Of a DNA stretch of 64,000 nucleotides, positions 56,813 through 64,000 are shown one piece after another (within the stretch, counting starts at the first letter, position 1; every line of letters starts with the position of its first letter). Both the position numbers and the translations under genes were made by a program. The stretch comes from Aliivibrio fischeri. GTDB lineage: Bacteria; Pseudomonadota; Gammaproteobacteria; Enterobacterales; Vibrionaceae. The notes under the pieces were generated by a model that saw nothing but the letters and a program-made list of their open reading frames with translations, was not told the origin of the DNA and did no database searches. Location: NCBI GenBank assembly GCA_038993745.2, contig CP160630.1:1240001-1304000 (forward strand), written 5' to 3'.

Positions 56813-57202
56813 ATGAAAATTCGCTTTTATCTTCTTGCAGCACTCGCTATGACTTCACTTTTTGGCTGCGGTGGAGGCGAACAATCTCTGAAAGTGACAG
56901 CAAGCGCATACACATCAAGTGTTGGTGAGACAGATGATACCCCGAACCTTGCTGCATGGGGAGATACGCTTAAGCCGGGAATGAAATCAATCGCAGTATC
57001 AAGAGATCTGATCGAAATGGGCCTTACTCACAACCAAGAAGTGAGAATCGAAGGGCTTGATGGTACATATCGCGTTCTTGATAAAATGAACAAACGTTGG
57101 AAAAAGAAGATCGACATTTACATGGGTGAAGATGTTGAAAAAGCAAGACAATGGGGTAAGAAAGAAGTCGTTATCTACTGGACTGTAGAAGAAGAAAAGT
57201 AG
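56813..57202 (+). CDS. lipoprotein with 3D (double-psi beta-barrel) domain
   Basis: The 129-residue product has lipobox LFGC at about residue 19. The remainder has the VTASAYTSSVGETDDTPNLAAWGD opening and RVLDKMNKRWKKKIDIYMG ending with DIYMGEDVEKARQWGKK, the 3D-domain (YuiC/MltA-like) pattern with conserved Asp residues. This fold occurs in cell-wall-acting proteins. AAAGGA lies before the ATG. Confidence 0.8.
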   Translation: MKIRFYLLAALAMTSLFGCGGGEQSLKVTASAYTSSVGETDDTPNLAAWGDTLKPGMKSIAVSRDLIEMGLTHNQEVRIEGLDGTYRVLDKMNKRWKKKIDIYMGEDVEKARQWGKKEVVIYWTVEEEK

Positions 57203-57237
57203 AAAGTTAATAACTGCGAATCCAAAGATTTATAACT

Positions 57238-57267
57238 AAAGTGGCCTTATTGTGAGGCCACTTTTTT
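57238..57267. terminator. bidirectional terminator
   Basis: AAAGTGGCCT and its complement are followed by TTTTTT; between convergent genes. Confidence 0.87.
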
Positions 57268-57286
57268 ATATTTCTAATAAAAGATT

Positions 57287-59152
57287 CTAACTGCCGATCA
57301 CGCCGCCGTTATCTTTGGTGATCATCACAATCGTTGATCGAGGCTTACTGTTTCCACCTTGTGGGAAATGTCCAGATGGGTGTTGTACACCAACAAACAT
57401 CGTCTTTTGATCTTCAGAGAAAGTTAACCCAGTAATTTCACAACCAATTGGGCCAGTTAAGAAGCGACGCACTTCTCCAGTATTAGGATCACCACACAAC
57501 ATCTGATTATTACCTTGTCCCGCAAAGTCCCCTTTGTTTGAGTAATTACCATCAGTTTGGATCCATAAACGTCCTGCTTTATCAAAACCAATACCATCAG
57601 GACTGTTAAACATATTATCTTTATTGATGTTATCACTACCAGCGTACAAACTATCTTTATGAACCGTTGGATTACCCGCAATTACGTATAAATCCCACTG
57701 GAACGTATCACTAACATGATTGGCATTAGTTGGCGCCCAACGCACAATTTGTCCATAATGATTTTCAGCACGAGGGTTAACACCATCAACGTCTTGGCCT
57801 TCTTTTACACCTCGATATTTATTATTGGTTAGTGTACAAAATACGTGCTTTTTATCAGGATGAACCGCAACCCATTCAGGTCTATCCATTGTGGTTGCCC
57901 CCACTTGGGTTGCCGCACGACGAGCAAAAATCATCACTTCAGCTTGGCTATTGAACCCATTTTCTCTGGTTAACCCATTTTTACCATAAATCAACTCTAG
58001 CCACTGGCCATCACCTTCTAACTTATCGTCTTTCATTGCAAATTTAGCAACGTACAAGGTGCCCTCTTCAAGGAGATTACGATTTGCTCTGTTATTCCCT
58101 TCTTGATATTTATCTTTTGATACGAACTTATAAAGGTGTTCACCACGTTCGTCATCACCAAGATACACCACAACATGGCCATCATCATTTACAACCAGTG
58201 CAGCATTTTCATGTTTAAATCGACCTAGTGCCGTTCGTTTTAATGGCGTTGATGTTGGATCATTTGGATCAATTTCAACCACCCACCCAAAACGATTCGG
58301 TTCATTTGGATTTTTCGCTACATCAAAACGATCATCAAAATTATGCCATTGATAATCACTTTGCTCTGCTTTAATACCATAACGCTTATCATCAGGTGTT
58401 AATTCTGCATTTTGTTCTGAACCAAAAAAATCATTAAAATTTTCTTCGCACGTTAAATAAGTACCCCAAGGCGTTTCACCATTTGCACAGTTATTAAAGG
58501 TACCTAACACTTTTTTACCCGTAGGATCGGCTTTGGTTTTTAGTAAATCATGACCCGCAGCAGGACCAGTCACTTCCATTTCAGTATTTGCTGTTATACG
58601 GCGATTTGCCTTGCCTGCTGAATCCATCGTCCATTGACCGTTCTTTTTTACAATTTCAACAATGGTAATTCCCACGGCCGCCTGTGCTTTAGCTACATCA
58701 TCCGCAGTCATTTCTTTGCCTTGGTGAGCAAACAGAAATTCATAATTAGTATATTCATTATTAACTGCAAGAATCGCTCGATCGTTTGATAATGGGAATA
58801 CACTCATGCCATCTGTGTTATCACCAAATTGCAATGCTTGCGCTTTTGAATCTTGCTTTCCATTTGGATTAAATTTCGGAGCGTTAGCAAAGATAGGGTC
58901 TCCCCAAGACATTAATGTATTCCAACTGTACCCTTTGGGAAGCACAATAGAGTCACTTGTAGAGGTAGGAATGGCTTCAAAATTTAATAACGCATTATTC
59001 ATATTACCAGCGATGGCTTTTGCTACTGGGTTTAACGCCAAAAAAGCGCCAGCACCTGCCGCCGCAATTCCCATCAAGAAACCTCGACGAGATAAACGAG
59101 CATTCACCATATTGCTAAAATCAGATTCTTTCTCTACAAATTTATTCATCAT
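57287..59152 (-). CDS. PhoX-family (DUF839) alkaline phosphatase, Tat-exported
   Basis: The 621-residue protein has a twin-arginine signal (LSRRGFLMGIAAAGAGAFLA at about 19-38). The PhoX features are NNEYTNYEF, NNCANGETPWGTYLTCEENF, GRFKHENAALVVNDDGHVVV, YLGDDERGEHLYKFV and GNPTVHKDS followed by SPDGIGFD. PhoX enzymes use Ca and Fe and release phosphate from phosphoesters in the periplasm. GGGAAG precedes the start. A weak Pho-box-like pair is upstream. It ends with FPQGGNSKPRSTIVMI. Confidence 0.9.
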   Translation of the reverse strand: MMNKFVEKESDFSNMVNARLSRRGFLMGIAAAGAGAFLALNPVAKAIAGNMNNALLNFEAIPTSTSDSIVLPKGYSWNTLMSWGDPIFANAPKFNPNGKQDSKAQALQFGDNTDGMSVFPLSNDRAILAVNNEYTNYEFLFAHQGKEMTADDVAKAQAAVGITIVEIVKKNGQWTMDSAGKANRRITANTEMEVTGPAAGHDLLKTKADPTGKKVLGTFNNCANGETPWGTYLTCEENFNDFFGSEQNAELTPDDKRYGIKAEQSDYQWHNFDDRFDVAKNPNEPNRFGWVVEIDPNDPTSTPLKRTALGRFKHENAALVVNDDGHVVVYLGDDERGEHLYKFVSKDKYQEGNNRANRNLLEEGTLYVAKFAMKDDKLEGDGQWLELIYGKNGLTRENGFNSQAEVMIFARRAATQVGATTMDRPEWVAVHPDKKHVFCTLTNNKYRGVKEGQDVDGVNPRAENHYGQIVRWAPTNANHVSDTFQWDLYVIAGNPTVHKDSLYAGSDNINKDNMFNSPDGIGFDKAGRLWIQTDGNYSNKGDFAGQGNNQMLCGDPNTGEVRRFLTGPIGCEITGLTFSEDQKTMFVGVQHPSGHFPQGGNSKPRSTIVMITKDNGGVIGS

Positions 59153-59220
59153 ACTTCCCTTTTGAAACTGTTATTTTTATAAGTGTATTTTTACAATCAG
59201 AAGTAGACTAAAGGTGCTTT

Positions 59221-59239
59221 GTGACAGAAATATTGAAAG
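59221..59239 (-). promoter_or_regulatory. weak Pho-box-like pair upstream of phoX
   Basis: On the minus strand CTTTCAA and CTGTCAC occur with starts 12 bases apart (11 expected). The second half-site is perfect, the first is not. Confidence 0.25.
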
Positions 59240-59389
59240 GAGATGACGATTTTATTGCGTATTTTTATTATCACTCTATATAAAAATAATATTAATAATT
59301 AAATATAAAGCTGTAATAAACGACAGGGACATAAGCGTAATCATTCATATAAGATCCGCTCAAAAGTTAGAAATATAAAGAAGGATTTT

Positions 59390-59785
59390 ATGAAGAAAAT
59401 ATCAACGTTGTTACTTTTAACTCTTATATCGTCATCTACTTTTGCCGATAATATATACTCGTTCAAGTCATTAAGTAATCTGAGAGAAGTTCCCAAAGTT
59501 GGCGATACTTATAAGTTAGACCCAGTAGATCAGGCTTCTATAGAACTTGTTTGTTGGGATAAGGGAGAAAGTGACTATCGTTCTTTTTCTGCATGTGAAA
59601 TTGTAGTTAACTATTCAGAAAAAGCACTCTATGATCCTTGTTTTCAGGTAACAAATAGGTTTTCCACTCCGCCCATTTATGTCGAATTAAATAATAATAG
59701 ATTTTCTGGTTTACACATATCTGGAATGAAAATTAAATTTAAAGAAATAAAATATGGCAATTTATTTTTTGAACTTATCAAGTAA
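59390..59785 (+). CDS. small secreted protein of unknown function
   Basis: The 131-residue product has a signal peptide (about 1-19, ending STFA). The mature part is beta-rich with Cys in LVCWDKGE, FSACEIVV and YDPCFQV, so disulfides are possible. No family is recognised. AAGGA precedes the ATG. It is a single gene between a divergent phoX and a convergent DUF1254 gene. Confidence 0.6.
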   Translation: MKKISTLLLLTLISSSTFADNIYSFKSLSNLREVPKVGDTYKLDPVDQASIELVCWDKGESDYRSFSACEIVVNYSEKALYDPCFQVTNRFSTPPIYVELNNNRFSGLHISGMKIKFKEIKYGNLFFELIK

Positions 59786-59805
59786 CTTTGGAGATTATAT
59801 CTTAA

Positions 59806-59834
59806 TAAAAAAGCCTCTATTGCAGAGGCCTTTT
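59806..59834. terminator. bidirectional terminator
   Basis: GCCTCT and AGAGGC with A and T runs on either side; between convergent genes. Confidence 0.8.
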
Positions 59835-59839
59835 AGCTT

Positions 59840-61324
59840 TTATTTAATCTTAACAACCGCTGGTGGTTGCCAAGTACCACTTAGCATTTCCTCTTTAGGG
59901 CCGTAAGCGCGAATAGTCATTGCTATGTCATCTTTTGGAGCAGGTAACCAGTTACCTATTTTATCTTCACTTGGTTTTTCATTTTGAATATATATGGTTA
60001 AGGAGCCATCTTTATTGTATTTCATCCCTTTATTCTTTGTACCTATTGAATAACGCTTTATATCATTTGGAACAAAGAAATGATTAGAGTTATACATAGT
60101 CAAAGACCAAAAACCATCAACAGGAGGAAGTTCTCCCTTTTTGAACGTTAATGTATAATTGTGGTTCCCATTAATACGCGTCCCATTTTCATCTTTATAT
60201 TGATAAAGATAACTCGTTTCGGTTACATCGTTAGTAAAAATGTTTGATTTAGCTACAGCTAAACGTGTTAAATAATCCGTTCCAAAGCGTCCATTATCTT
60301 GGGGTCTAGTCCAGTAATTATTTATTTCTTTACCTACATTCTCTAAGTGAAAAAGTGGGGCTACAATATTCATCTCAGCTTGATTAGCTACATCGTTTAA
60401 TATTTTTTGTAGCTCTTTATTCTCTTCTGCTTGAAGTAATAACTCCTTGAACTGTGCATACATAGCTTCTTCACCAGGAAGAGGAGATACCTCTTCTAAT
60501 ACTTTCCCAAGCTGTTCTGCGCTAAAGAACGTATTAGGATTTACCCATGTTTTCTCTGATTTGGTTTTCTTAGCTTCTGGGATATTTGGTAAAGATTTCC
60601 AATTGGTTACCTTCATTATTCCTGTAAATTCCGATAAAGGATAAGCACCTAATTGATTAACTACCGACTGAATTGCTTCTCTATCTTCAGCTGTGTCATC
60701 CATAAAAACACGTGGAATCACAACAGCAAGGTCTGTTGACGAACGAAATACTTTATTAATACCTTCAGGTATCTCACCATCCCACTCCGGTGACACTATC
60801 ATATAAAAACCTGGCTTAGAGTCATAAATACTGCTGAGCTGTGCAAAACTATCCGTTCTCTGATCTTCCGCCATTACCGTCCAAAAACGATCTCCAAAAT
60901 CAGGAACCTGTATCACAACTGGCTCTTTATCTAGAGATAACATGCCAAAACCATATACAACATCTTGATTAGGATGGGCAACATCTCTCATGTTTGGTGA
61001 TACATAATCAGAAAGCATAGTTAAATGATTAATAGGGGCTGCTGGCATAGCTCCCCCAATATAACCTTGATATGGTACCTGCTTAAAAGCTTCACGTCGG
61101 TTATGCATATTAACCATCGGCCAGCCCCAAACATACGCATAATTTGCAATCGCTTTTGCGTATCCTTTAGTCATAATAGAACCTGTTGGTCCTTTTGCTG
61201 CTTGCTCATACGATAACGACTGTACTGGGATATCTGTTCGGTTGTTTTCAGCAATACTAATATTTTGACAACCAACCATTAAAGTCGCTATTGGCAATAA
61301 TAGACAAATTCGATTTAATTTCAT
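59840..61324 (-). CDS. DUF1254/DUF1214 lipoprotein
   Basis: The 494-residue protein has lipobox MVGC near residue 18. DUF1254 (about 60-200) has YAYVWGWPMVNMHNRRE and PNQDVVYGFGMLSLDKEPV; DUF1214 (about 370-485) has LPPVDGFWSLTMYNSNHFFV and NEKPSEDKIGNWLPAP. These domains are common in secreted proteins with no firm biochemical role. The next gene upstream encodes a paralogue. Confidence 0.87.
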   Translation of the reverse strand: MKLNRICLLLPIATLMVGCQNISIAENNRTDIPVQSLSYEQAAKGPTGSIMTKGYAKAIANYAYVWGWPMVNMHNRREAFKQVPYQGYIGGAMPAAPINHLTMLSDYVSPNMRDVAHPNQDVVYGFGMLSLDKEPVVIQVPDFGDRFWTVMAEDQRTDSFAQLSSIYDSKPGFYMIVSPEWDGEIPEGINKVFRSSTDLAVVIPRVFMDDTAEDREAIQSVVNQLGAYPLSEFTGIMKVTNWKSLPNIPEAKKTKSEKTWVNPNTFFSAEQLGKVLEEVSPLPGEEAMYAQFKELLLQAEENKELQKILNDVANQAEMNIVAPLFHLENVGKEINNYWTRPQDNGRFGTDYLTRLAVAKSNIFTNDVTETSYLYQYKDENGTRINGNHNYTLTFKKGELPPVDGFWSLTMYNSNHFFVPNDIKRYSIGTKNKGMKYNKDGSLTIYIQNEKPSEDKIGNWLPAPKDDIAMTIRAYGPKEEMLSGTWQPPAVVKIK

Positions 61325-61342
61325 GATAGGACTCCTAAACTA

Positions 61343-62646
61343 TTATTTCGAAATTACCGCTTGAGGCATTTGATAATCACCTTTTTGAACAGCTTCACTT
61401 GCGCCATACAAACGCATAACTAAATAAAACTCTTTTTTAGGAATAGGAAGAAAATTCGATTTACCCTTATTTGTTTTTTCATCAGCACTCAAAGTAATAG
61501 TGTAATATCCGTCCTTATCAGCAATTAATGTCCTGTCTCCTCGGCTATGTCGATTTAACCCGTTCTTTGCCATTAATCGGTTATCAGCCCCATATACTGT
61601 CACAGACCAAAATTCACTTACATCTGGAGCTTTAAAATGCATTGTATAACTGTGTTTTGCCCCATTTAATTTATGACCGTTAGGATCTTTTTCTAACTTA
61701 CGATAAGCGGCTTCTTCTGGTGGTAACCCCCACTGACCAACATAAGTACCAACAGAGAAAACACCACGATCAGCATCTCCCAAACTTTTTCTCGTACCAA
61801 GAATCAAACGGGCATCAGTAGTTGTTTTGGATAATTCAGCGATATGCTTCAACCCTTTTTCCTTACCAATTTTTTGCATTTGTAATTGTTCATGCTGAAA
61901 TCATACTTACACGCTTCTAAACCCACGGACTTATATTGTTGTAACCACTGCTTATCCGCTTTCGCTAAACTACCTTCACAAAGCACAAAATTGGTTGTTT
62001 CTAACCAAGACGTTTTTTCTGGATCTGGATAATGACGAATACGAGGTTTTGGTCCATTTTTGCCAAGATATTCAGATAACGTTCTAATGTTCCATTGATC
62101 CATATATGACTGAGCAACTTGAGTGTCTTGTGGACCATTAGCCATAATTCGTCCCATCAATTTAACGAAGTTAGAATCAACTCGAATGACTTCGTCAACA
62201 GAAGCAGGGACTTCCCCCTTCCACGTTGGTGATGCATACATAAACTGACCACCTTGCTTACCACGAGTGCGTGAACCAAACATACTATCTGTGTAATGTC
62301 CCATATCCATAGTATGAAGAATCCAATATCGATCATCATCCATGTTTGGAACACTAACAATGACCGGTTCTTGAGCTACATCTAACCACCCCATTAAATG
62401 TAATGTGTCGTTATTAATTGTTGGGTGCGCAGTATAAGTATCATCAGCTAAATGACGGATATTTTGAAAACGGTTTAATGGATAGTCAGGTTTTACTGCT
62501 GTTTCATAAAAAAACTTATAAGCCTCATCCATAGAATAAGCGTACAGATAGGCATCTTCGGCAAGCTTTTCTGTAATCTGAGCAAACGCCACATTTGTAC
62601 TTCCTATCACTAAACAAGCAGCACTAATCGCATGTTTTAATTTCAT
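61343..62646 (-). CDS. secreted DUF1254/DUF1214 protein; frameshifted as sequenced
   Basis: The signal peptide (about 1-22) ends NVAFA. DUF1254 has YLYAYSMDEAYKFFYE and HPTINNDTLHLMGWLDVAQE. The frame runs on to KCKKLVRKKG and stops at 61849; the adjacent frame reads MQKIGKEKGLKHIAEL and goes on to a DUF1214 with EFWSVTVYGADNRLM and KGKSNFLPIP. One A missing from the run near 61876-61880 restores 434 residues. It lies 18 bases upstream of the paralogue at 59840 and may share its transcript. Confidence 0.83.
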
Positions 62647-62787
62647 TCTATCGCTCCAGCATTATTATTAATTAAGTAGCTACACTATAAAAACTCACGA
62701 ATTGAATGACGAATAGCAAAAACCAATACAGAACATATCAATTTTGATATAGTTTGATAGGAGATAAAATCAGAATGGATATATAAG

Positions 62788-63702
62788 ATGAAAAACTTTG
62801 ATTTAAATCTTTTACGAACTTTGAATGTTTTATTAGAAACCCGTAGCACAACTATCGCAGCCACACGATTACATACTAGCCAACCTGCGATCAGCCGTTC
62901 ATTGCGTAAATTGCGAGATATATTTCAAGATGATTTACTTATCAGAAAAAATGGCAGATTTCAGTTAACTGTAAAAGCTGAAGAATTAACACAAACACTT
63001 CCAATGATATTTAATGGCATTGATGAACTAATGTGGAATGCCGAACCATTTGAACCACTTAACGCTTCTAATGATCTAACTATTGCGATGAATTCTTCTA
63101 TTGCTCAATGGTTTGCTCCAATTTTAATTCAGCATTTATCACAAACCGCACCAAATATATCACTCACGATTGTTGATTGGACAGAATCATCACCTGATGA
63201 TATCGCTGATGGTGCTGTTCAATACGGAATTAACTATTTCCCAATGGATTTACCTAAACATTTAATACAAAGAAAAGGCGGAACGGATTCTTTCGTTTTA
63301 GCATGCCAAAAAGAACATCAGCATATAGGGAAGGTAATGAAAGCTATAGATTTTGAACAATACCCTATTGCCATTCATGTAATTCAAAATTGGAATGATA
63401 AGAAAGATCACCTATCTCGAATATTAACGCCAATGGATATTAAGCCCTCAATCAAACTTCGTAGCTCGCACTTAAACATTATTCTACAAGCCATAGTGCA
63501 GTCAGATATGTTATTGCCGTGTTCTAAATATTTAGCTCAGAGCCTTGATGAACGATTTAGCTATATTGAGTTTGATCAATCATTAACAACACCAGAAGGT
63601 AACTTTGGTTTTGTGTACGCCGTAAAATGGCGGAATGATCCTTTTTTACAGTGGTTAAATGCTTCTATTTCTAATTTAGTAAATACGAAATTAATACAAT
63701 AA
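62788..63702 (+). CDS. LysR-family transcriptional regulator
   Basis: The 304-residue protein has a wHTH (about 5-62; TTIAATRLHTSQPAISRSLR) and a substrate-binding domain. It is divergent from the DUF1254 pair with a 141-base gap, so it may control them. It resembles NodD/LeuO-type members (FDLNLLRTLNVLLETRS). Effector unknown. Confidence 0.88.
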   Translation: MKNFDLNLLRTLNVLLETRSTTIAATRLHTSQPAISRSLRKLRDIFQDDLLIRKNGRFQLTVKAEELTQTLPMIFNGIDELMWNAEPFEPLNASNDLTIAMNSSIAQWFAPILIQHLSQTAPNISLTIVDWTESSPDDIADGAVQYGINYFPMDLPKHLIQRKGGTDSFVLACQKEHQHIGKVMKAIDFEQYPIAIHVIQNWNDKKDHLSRILTPMDIKPSIKLRSSHLNIILQAIVQSDMLLPCSKYLAQSLDERFSYIEFDQSLTTPEGNFGFVYAVKWRNDPFLQWLNASISNLVNTKLIQ

Positions 63703-63704
63703 AA

Positions 63705-63727
63705 AAAGCCTCTATTACAGAGGCTTT
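63705..63727. terminator. bidirectional terminator
   Basis: AAAGCCTCT and its complement with a five-base loop; convergent genes on both sides. Confidence 0.85.
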
Positions 63728-63740
63728 AACTTAATAGGTA

Positions 63741-64000
63741 TTACATCAGCCATTTCCACCAAACAAAAATAGCTAAAAATCCAAATAAATAAACCAAACC
63801 AACAATGGATAACGTTTTTAATTTTGCCCCCATTTTTAGTTCATCTGGCAATTCCGTTTTTGTTACTAAAATATAATTTAGAGCAGCAAAAATCGGTGTT
63901 GTGATAAACGCCATGATCATTGCAAAATCTAACATACTCATTAAAGAAGAAATAAACAAAGTAACAATGGTAATCGCCAATACAGAAACAATCATGACCC
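63741..64000 (-). CDS. C-terminal part of an integral membrane transporter (possibly NRAMP-like)
   Basis: About 84 residues of three hydrophobic helices are visible; the frame stays open to the window edge. The ending LMSMLDFAMIMAFITTPIFAALNY and ELPDELKMGAKLKTL resembles the C-terminus of NRAMP-type metal carriers, but this is a weak call from a short fragment. Confidence 0.45.
   Translation of the reverse strand, partial: VMIVSVLAITIVTLFISSLMSMLDFAMIMAFITTPIFAALNYILVTKTELPDELKMGAKLKTLSIVGLVYLFGFLAIFVWWKWLM

Noticed and set aside
1..64000. tRNA, rRNA, insertion sequences or prophage
   Set aside because: I saw no transposase, integrase, terminal inverted repeat or tRNA cloverleaf; the window seems to be stable chromosomal DNA.

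Overview
The window is AT-rich gammaproteobacterial DNA that matches Aliivibrio (Vibrio) fischeri, or a very close relative, most likely chromosome II. The anchor is a complete symbiosis polysaccharide locus, sypA to sypR, followed by binA and preceded by the sigma factor gene rpoQ. Residue numbering agrees with the V. fischeri proteins I know: SypA Ser56, SypE Asn52 and Asp192, SypF His250 and Asp549, SypG Asp53.

Layout. 1-565: start of a glycosyltransferase-like gene cut by the left edge. 746-3900 (+): a partner-switching module made of a receiver/PP2C phosphatase, a STAS protein, a sugar nucleotidyltransferase and a stand-alone HATPase anti-sigma-type kinase. 3905-10839 (-): a family 2 glycosyltransferase, three tandem DUF3131 paralogues and a small secreted protein, apparently one operon. 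10976-13485 (-): rpoQ followed by an EAL protein. 13929-18230 (+): a hybrid histidine kinase and a receiver protein. 18312-20909 (-): a lipoprotein and a large secreted LruC/GEVED protein. 21324-43747 (+): syp. 43968-45860 (+): binA. 45933-64000: ordinary genes, including a DUF1415 protein, a glutaredoxin, an OB-fold protein, ybbAP/tesA, maoP/hdfR, mgtE, a MerR regulator, a GNAT, an EamA transporter, a 3D-domain lipoprotein, PhoX, two DUF1254/DUF1214 proteins, a LysR regulator and the end of a transporter.

How it fits together. SypF, SypE and SypG form the phosphorelay and sigma-54 activator that drive four promoters (upstream of sypA, sypI, sypM and sypP). Each has a SypG-enhancer match and a -24/-12 element. 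SypE and SypA add partner-switching control, and BinA is a c-di-GMP phosphodiesterase that lowers output. The 746-3900 module repeats the SypE/SypA logic, with kinase and phosphatase on separate proteins and its own glycan genes beside it; I regard this as the least described system in the window. LitR-like motifs sit beside rpoQ and in the sypA promoter.

Quality warning. At least eleven genes or gene junctions are disrupted by what looks like one missing base in a short homopolymer: the nucleotidyltransferase, the GT2, the third DUF3131 gene, sypF, sypH, sypI, the ATPase/permease junction, the permease C-terminus, eamA and one DUF1254 gene, plus a probable case at the end of the SpoIIE-type gene. 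All are losses and none are gains, which points to sequencing error rather than decay. Coordinates for these genes are given as the full, restored extent.
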